Source of the DNA: Campylobacterales bacterium
Lineage (GTDB): Bacteria > Campylobacterota > Campylobacteria > Campylobacterales > QNZT01
Direction of reading: 5' to 3'
Assembly: GCA_015662615.1 (NCBI GenBank)
Contig: DQTU01000027.1
Location: 1 to 14,842 of the forward strand
Length of the DNA stretch: 14,842 nucleotides
The notes below the pieces were generated by a model that was given only the letters and a program-made list of their open reading frames with translations, was not told where the DNA came from and ran no database searches. Of the stretch, positions 12,851-14,842 are shown piece by piece. Position 1 is the stretch's first letter; each line of letters opens with the position of its first letter. The position numbers and the translations under genes were made by a program.

Positions 12851-14842
12851 ATGCAATTAAGTAACTATGGGGAATTTCCCGCATCTCTTCCAGTCATCGT
12901 AGAAGATGATCTCTTTTTATATCCATTTATGATTTCGCCAATCTTTTTGACAGACACGCAAAATATTGAAGCAGCCAATATCGCACTTGAGGATAACTCT
13001 TTAGTCCTAGTAGTACCAGTAAAAAACAATCTTGAGGGTGAGAGGAATTTTGATTCTATCCATAACGCAGGCGTTATTGGTTCGGTTATGAGAAAAGTTA
13101 CCCTCCCTGATGGCAGGATAAAAATCCTCTTTCAAGGACTTGCAAAAGGTGAAATCCTAGAGAGAATAAGTGAAAATCCATTAAATGCGGTTGTAGGTGC
13201 TATCGAGATGCAAGGACATAACGAACTCAAAGTCAATGCAACTTTGGAGATACTAAGAGAGAAAGTACGAACGCTTTCCACCACCAGTGACCTTTTTCCA
13301 CCTGATCTTTTGAAAACGATTGAAGAAAACCATGAACCAAATCGCATCGTGGATCTGATAGCAAGTACAATCAAACTTAAGCGTGAGCAAGCTTATAAAC
13401 TTTTTACGGATAAAAACCTTGAAGAACGACTTTTTATGCTGATTGAGTTTATTGCCGAAGAGATCAATGCTGCCAAACTCCAACGAGAAATAAAATCTAA
13501 AGTACACTCTAGAATTGAAAAAGTCAATAAAGAGTATTTTCTAAAAGAGCAGTTAAAACAGATCCGGCAAGAGTTGGGCGATGATACACAAAGAGATGAA
13601 GAGATTGAAGAGTATCGTCAAAAACTTGAAGATAAAAAGCCTTTCATGGATGCTGATGCACACAAAGAGGTCAATAAACAAATTGATAGATTTGCACGCA
13701 TGCATCCTGATTCTGCTGATGCAAACCTCATACAAGGTTATCTTGACTGGGTTTTAGAGATACCATTTGGAAAATATTCAAAAAAGAAGTTAGATATTCA
13801 TCAAGTTAAAAAACAGTTAGATGCAGATCACTACTCTCTTGAAAAACCAAAAGAGCGGATTGAAGAGTATTTTGCAGTCAAAGAGCTCAAAGAAAAAAGA
13901 GGGATAAAAGACCAAGACAGCCGTGGAGAAATCCTCTGTTTTGCAGGGCCTCCCGGTGTTGGTAAGACCTCTTTGGCAAACTCTATCTCAAAAGCACTAA
14001 AGCGAAAACTTATCCGTGTAGCACTTGGTGGACTTGAAGATGTAAACGAATTAAGAGGACACAGACGAACTTATATCGGTGCAATGCCTGGACGAATTAT
14101 ACAGGGTTTAATTGAGGCGAAAGAGATGGATCCAGTTATTGTACTGGATGAAATCGACAAAGTCTCTCGAAGCCAGAGAGGAGATCCTACCGCTGTACTT
14201 TTAGAGATCTTAGACCCTGAGCAAAACAGAGAATTTAGAGACTATTACCTAAACTTCAACCTAGATCTTAGTCGTGTTATCTTTATCGCTACTGCAAATG
14301 AGGTAGGCTATATCCCTGCCCCTTTGAGAGATCGTATGGAGTTTATATTTGTCAGCTCTTATACACCAGATGAAAAGTACCAAATCGCTAAAAAATACCT
14401 TATACCACAAGAGCTTAAAAAGCACGGGTTAAAAAATGCAGAATTTAACATCAATAAAGGTGCACTAGAACTTCTCATATCAAACTACACGCGAGAAGCT
14501 GGGGTAAGAAATTTACGACGGAAAATTGCGGAAGTGCTTCGTAAAGTTGCAAAGAAAATATTGGAAGATAGTTCCATACTGAAAGTCTCAGTTACCGTAA
14601 AAAATATCAATGAGTTTTTAGATAAAGAGGTTTTTTCTATTGATGAAAAAGATAAAGAAAATTCTGTCGGTATCGTAAATGGACTCGCATGGACAAGTGT
14701 AGGTGGCGATGTTCTAAAGATTGAGGTTATAAAGATAGAAGGCAAAGGGGGACTCCAACTCACAGGAAGTCTCGGAGATGTCATGAAAGAGTCAGTAAAA
14801 ATTGCACAAAGTGTGGTAAAAGTTTTGATAGATGAAAATTCA
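12851..14842 (+). CDS. lon: ATP-dependent protease Lon, N-terminal and AAA+ part (cut by window edge)
   Basis: A cytoplasmic ATP-dependent serine protease that degrades misfolded and short-lived regulatory proteins. The reading frame is open for 664 codons to the window edge. Visible are the Lon N-terminal substrate-binding domain (about 1-200, beginning FPASLPVIVEDDLFLYPFMI), a coiled-coil helical segment (about 215-280), then the AAA+ module with Walker A GPPGVGKT (366-373), Walker B VIVLDEIDK (429-437), the sensor asparagine in IFIATAN and the arginine in PLRDRME. The linker to the protease domain has started (near IVNGLAWTSVGGDVL), but the catalytic Ser-Lys pair lies beyond the edge. The start at MQLSNYGEF has AGGGAG 6 bases upstream and lies 13 bases after the lipoprotein stop. 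No heat-shock promoter element is evident in that short gap. Confidence 0.97.
   Translation, partial: MQLSNYGEFPASLPVIVEDDLFLYPFMISPIFLTDTQNIEAANIALEDNSLVLVVPVKNNLEGERNFDSIHNAGVIGSVMRKVTLPDGRIKILFQGLAKGEILERISENPLNAVVGAIEMQGHNELKVNATLEILREKVRTLSTTSDLFPPDLLKTIEENHEPNRIVDLIASTIKLKREQAYKLFTDKNLEERLFMLIEFIAEEINAAKLQREIKSKVHSRIEKVNKEYFLKEQLKQIRQELGDDTQRDEEIEEYRQKLEDKKPFMDADAHKEVNKQIDRFARMHPDSADANLIQGYLDWVLEIPFGKYSKKKLDIHQVKKQLDADHYSLEKPKERIEEYFAVKELKEKRGIKDQDSRGEILCFAGPPGVGKTSLANSISKALKRKLIRVALGGLEDVNELRGHRRTYIGAMPGRIIQGLIEAKEMDPVIVLDEIDKVSRSQRGDPTAVLLEILDPEQNREFRDYYLNFNLDLSRVIFIATANEVGYIPAPLRDRMEFIFVSSYTPDEKYQIAKKYLIPQELKKHGLKNAEFNINKGALELLISNYTREAGVRNLRRKIAEVLRKVAKKILEDSSILKVSVTVKNINEFLDKEVFSIDEKDKENSVGIVNGLAWTSVGGDVLKIEVIKIEGKGGLQLTGSLGDVMKESVKIAQSVVKVLIDENS

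Noticed and set aside
13132..13735. Open frames on the minus strand inside lon.
   Set aside because: They are antisense to a continuous, motif-complete Lon frame and have low-complexity products.
1..14842. CRISPR array, mobile element, phage or defence cassette, tRNA or rRNA.
   Set aside because: No regularly spaced direct repeats, transposase, integrase, nuclease or structured RNA gene was seen. All sizeable frames are housekeeping genes or the two unrecognised membrane proteins.

Overview
This is a low-GC, gene-dense chromosomal stretch from a Campylobacterota (epsilonproteobacterial) genome, most like Sulfurimonas or a close relative. The phylum call rests on protein character and gene order. 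The block pyrD / M16 peptidase / dapA / short-chain reductase / pgsA and the block proC / fliW / bamD-like lipoprotein / lon are arrangements I recall from Campylobacter and Helicobacter. The genus is inference. Nearly every base is coding and no gap between genes exceeds about 115 bases. I see no tRNA, rRNA, transposase, CRISPR array, phage gene or defence gene. I did not find an undescribed multi-gene system. The unusual content is in two uncharacterised membrane-anchored proteins, some atypical family members, and the intergenic DNA.

Layout, left to right. (1) 72-1491: two unrecognised genes, each with one N-terminal membrane helix. The first has a small C-terminal domain that looks like a degenerate OmpA fold; the second is a coiled coil with an internal duplication. 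(2) 1558-5580: a tightly packed operon of pyrD (pyrimidine synthesis), a secreted M16 zinc peptidase, dapA (lysine/diaminopimelate) and an SDR that looks like a FabL-type enoyl-ACP reductase. Genes overlap by 4, 4 and 1 bases. (3) 5690-8220: pgsA (phosphatidylglycerol phosphate synthesis), rseP (site-2 protease), a YggS-family PLP protein and rpmB (ribosomal protein L28). The first three nearly touch. (4) 8332-10918: a two-helix K+ channel with a cytoplasmic RCK domain, overlapping argJ by 8 bases, then a small DUF465/YdcH-like protein. (5) 10984-12101, minus strand: fliW then proC, overlapping by 4 bases. (6) 12187-14842: a BamD-like outer-membrane lipoprotein and lon, which runs off the right edge before its protease active site.

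For a second look, the intergenic DNA is the most interesting part. The gaps before pgsA and before the K+ channel appear to carry two diverged copies, in opposite orientation, of one structured element: a CGAC/GTCG hairpin, a GCTGA-GAG-AA box, then a T-run hairpin with a CTTTG core. A third, longer palindromic element fills the gap between the convergent DUF465 gene and proC. The 85-base divergent gap between fliW and the lipoprotein gene carries an exact GCCGATAA box correctly placed for a flagellar sigma-28 promoter driving fliW-proC.
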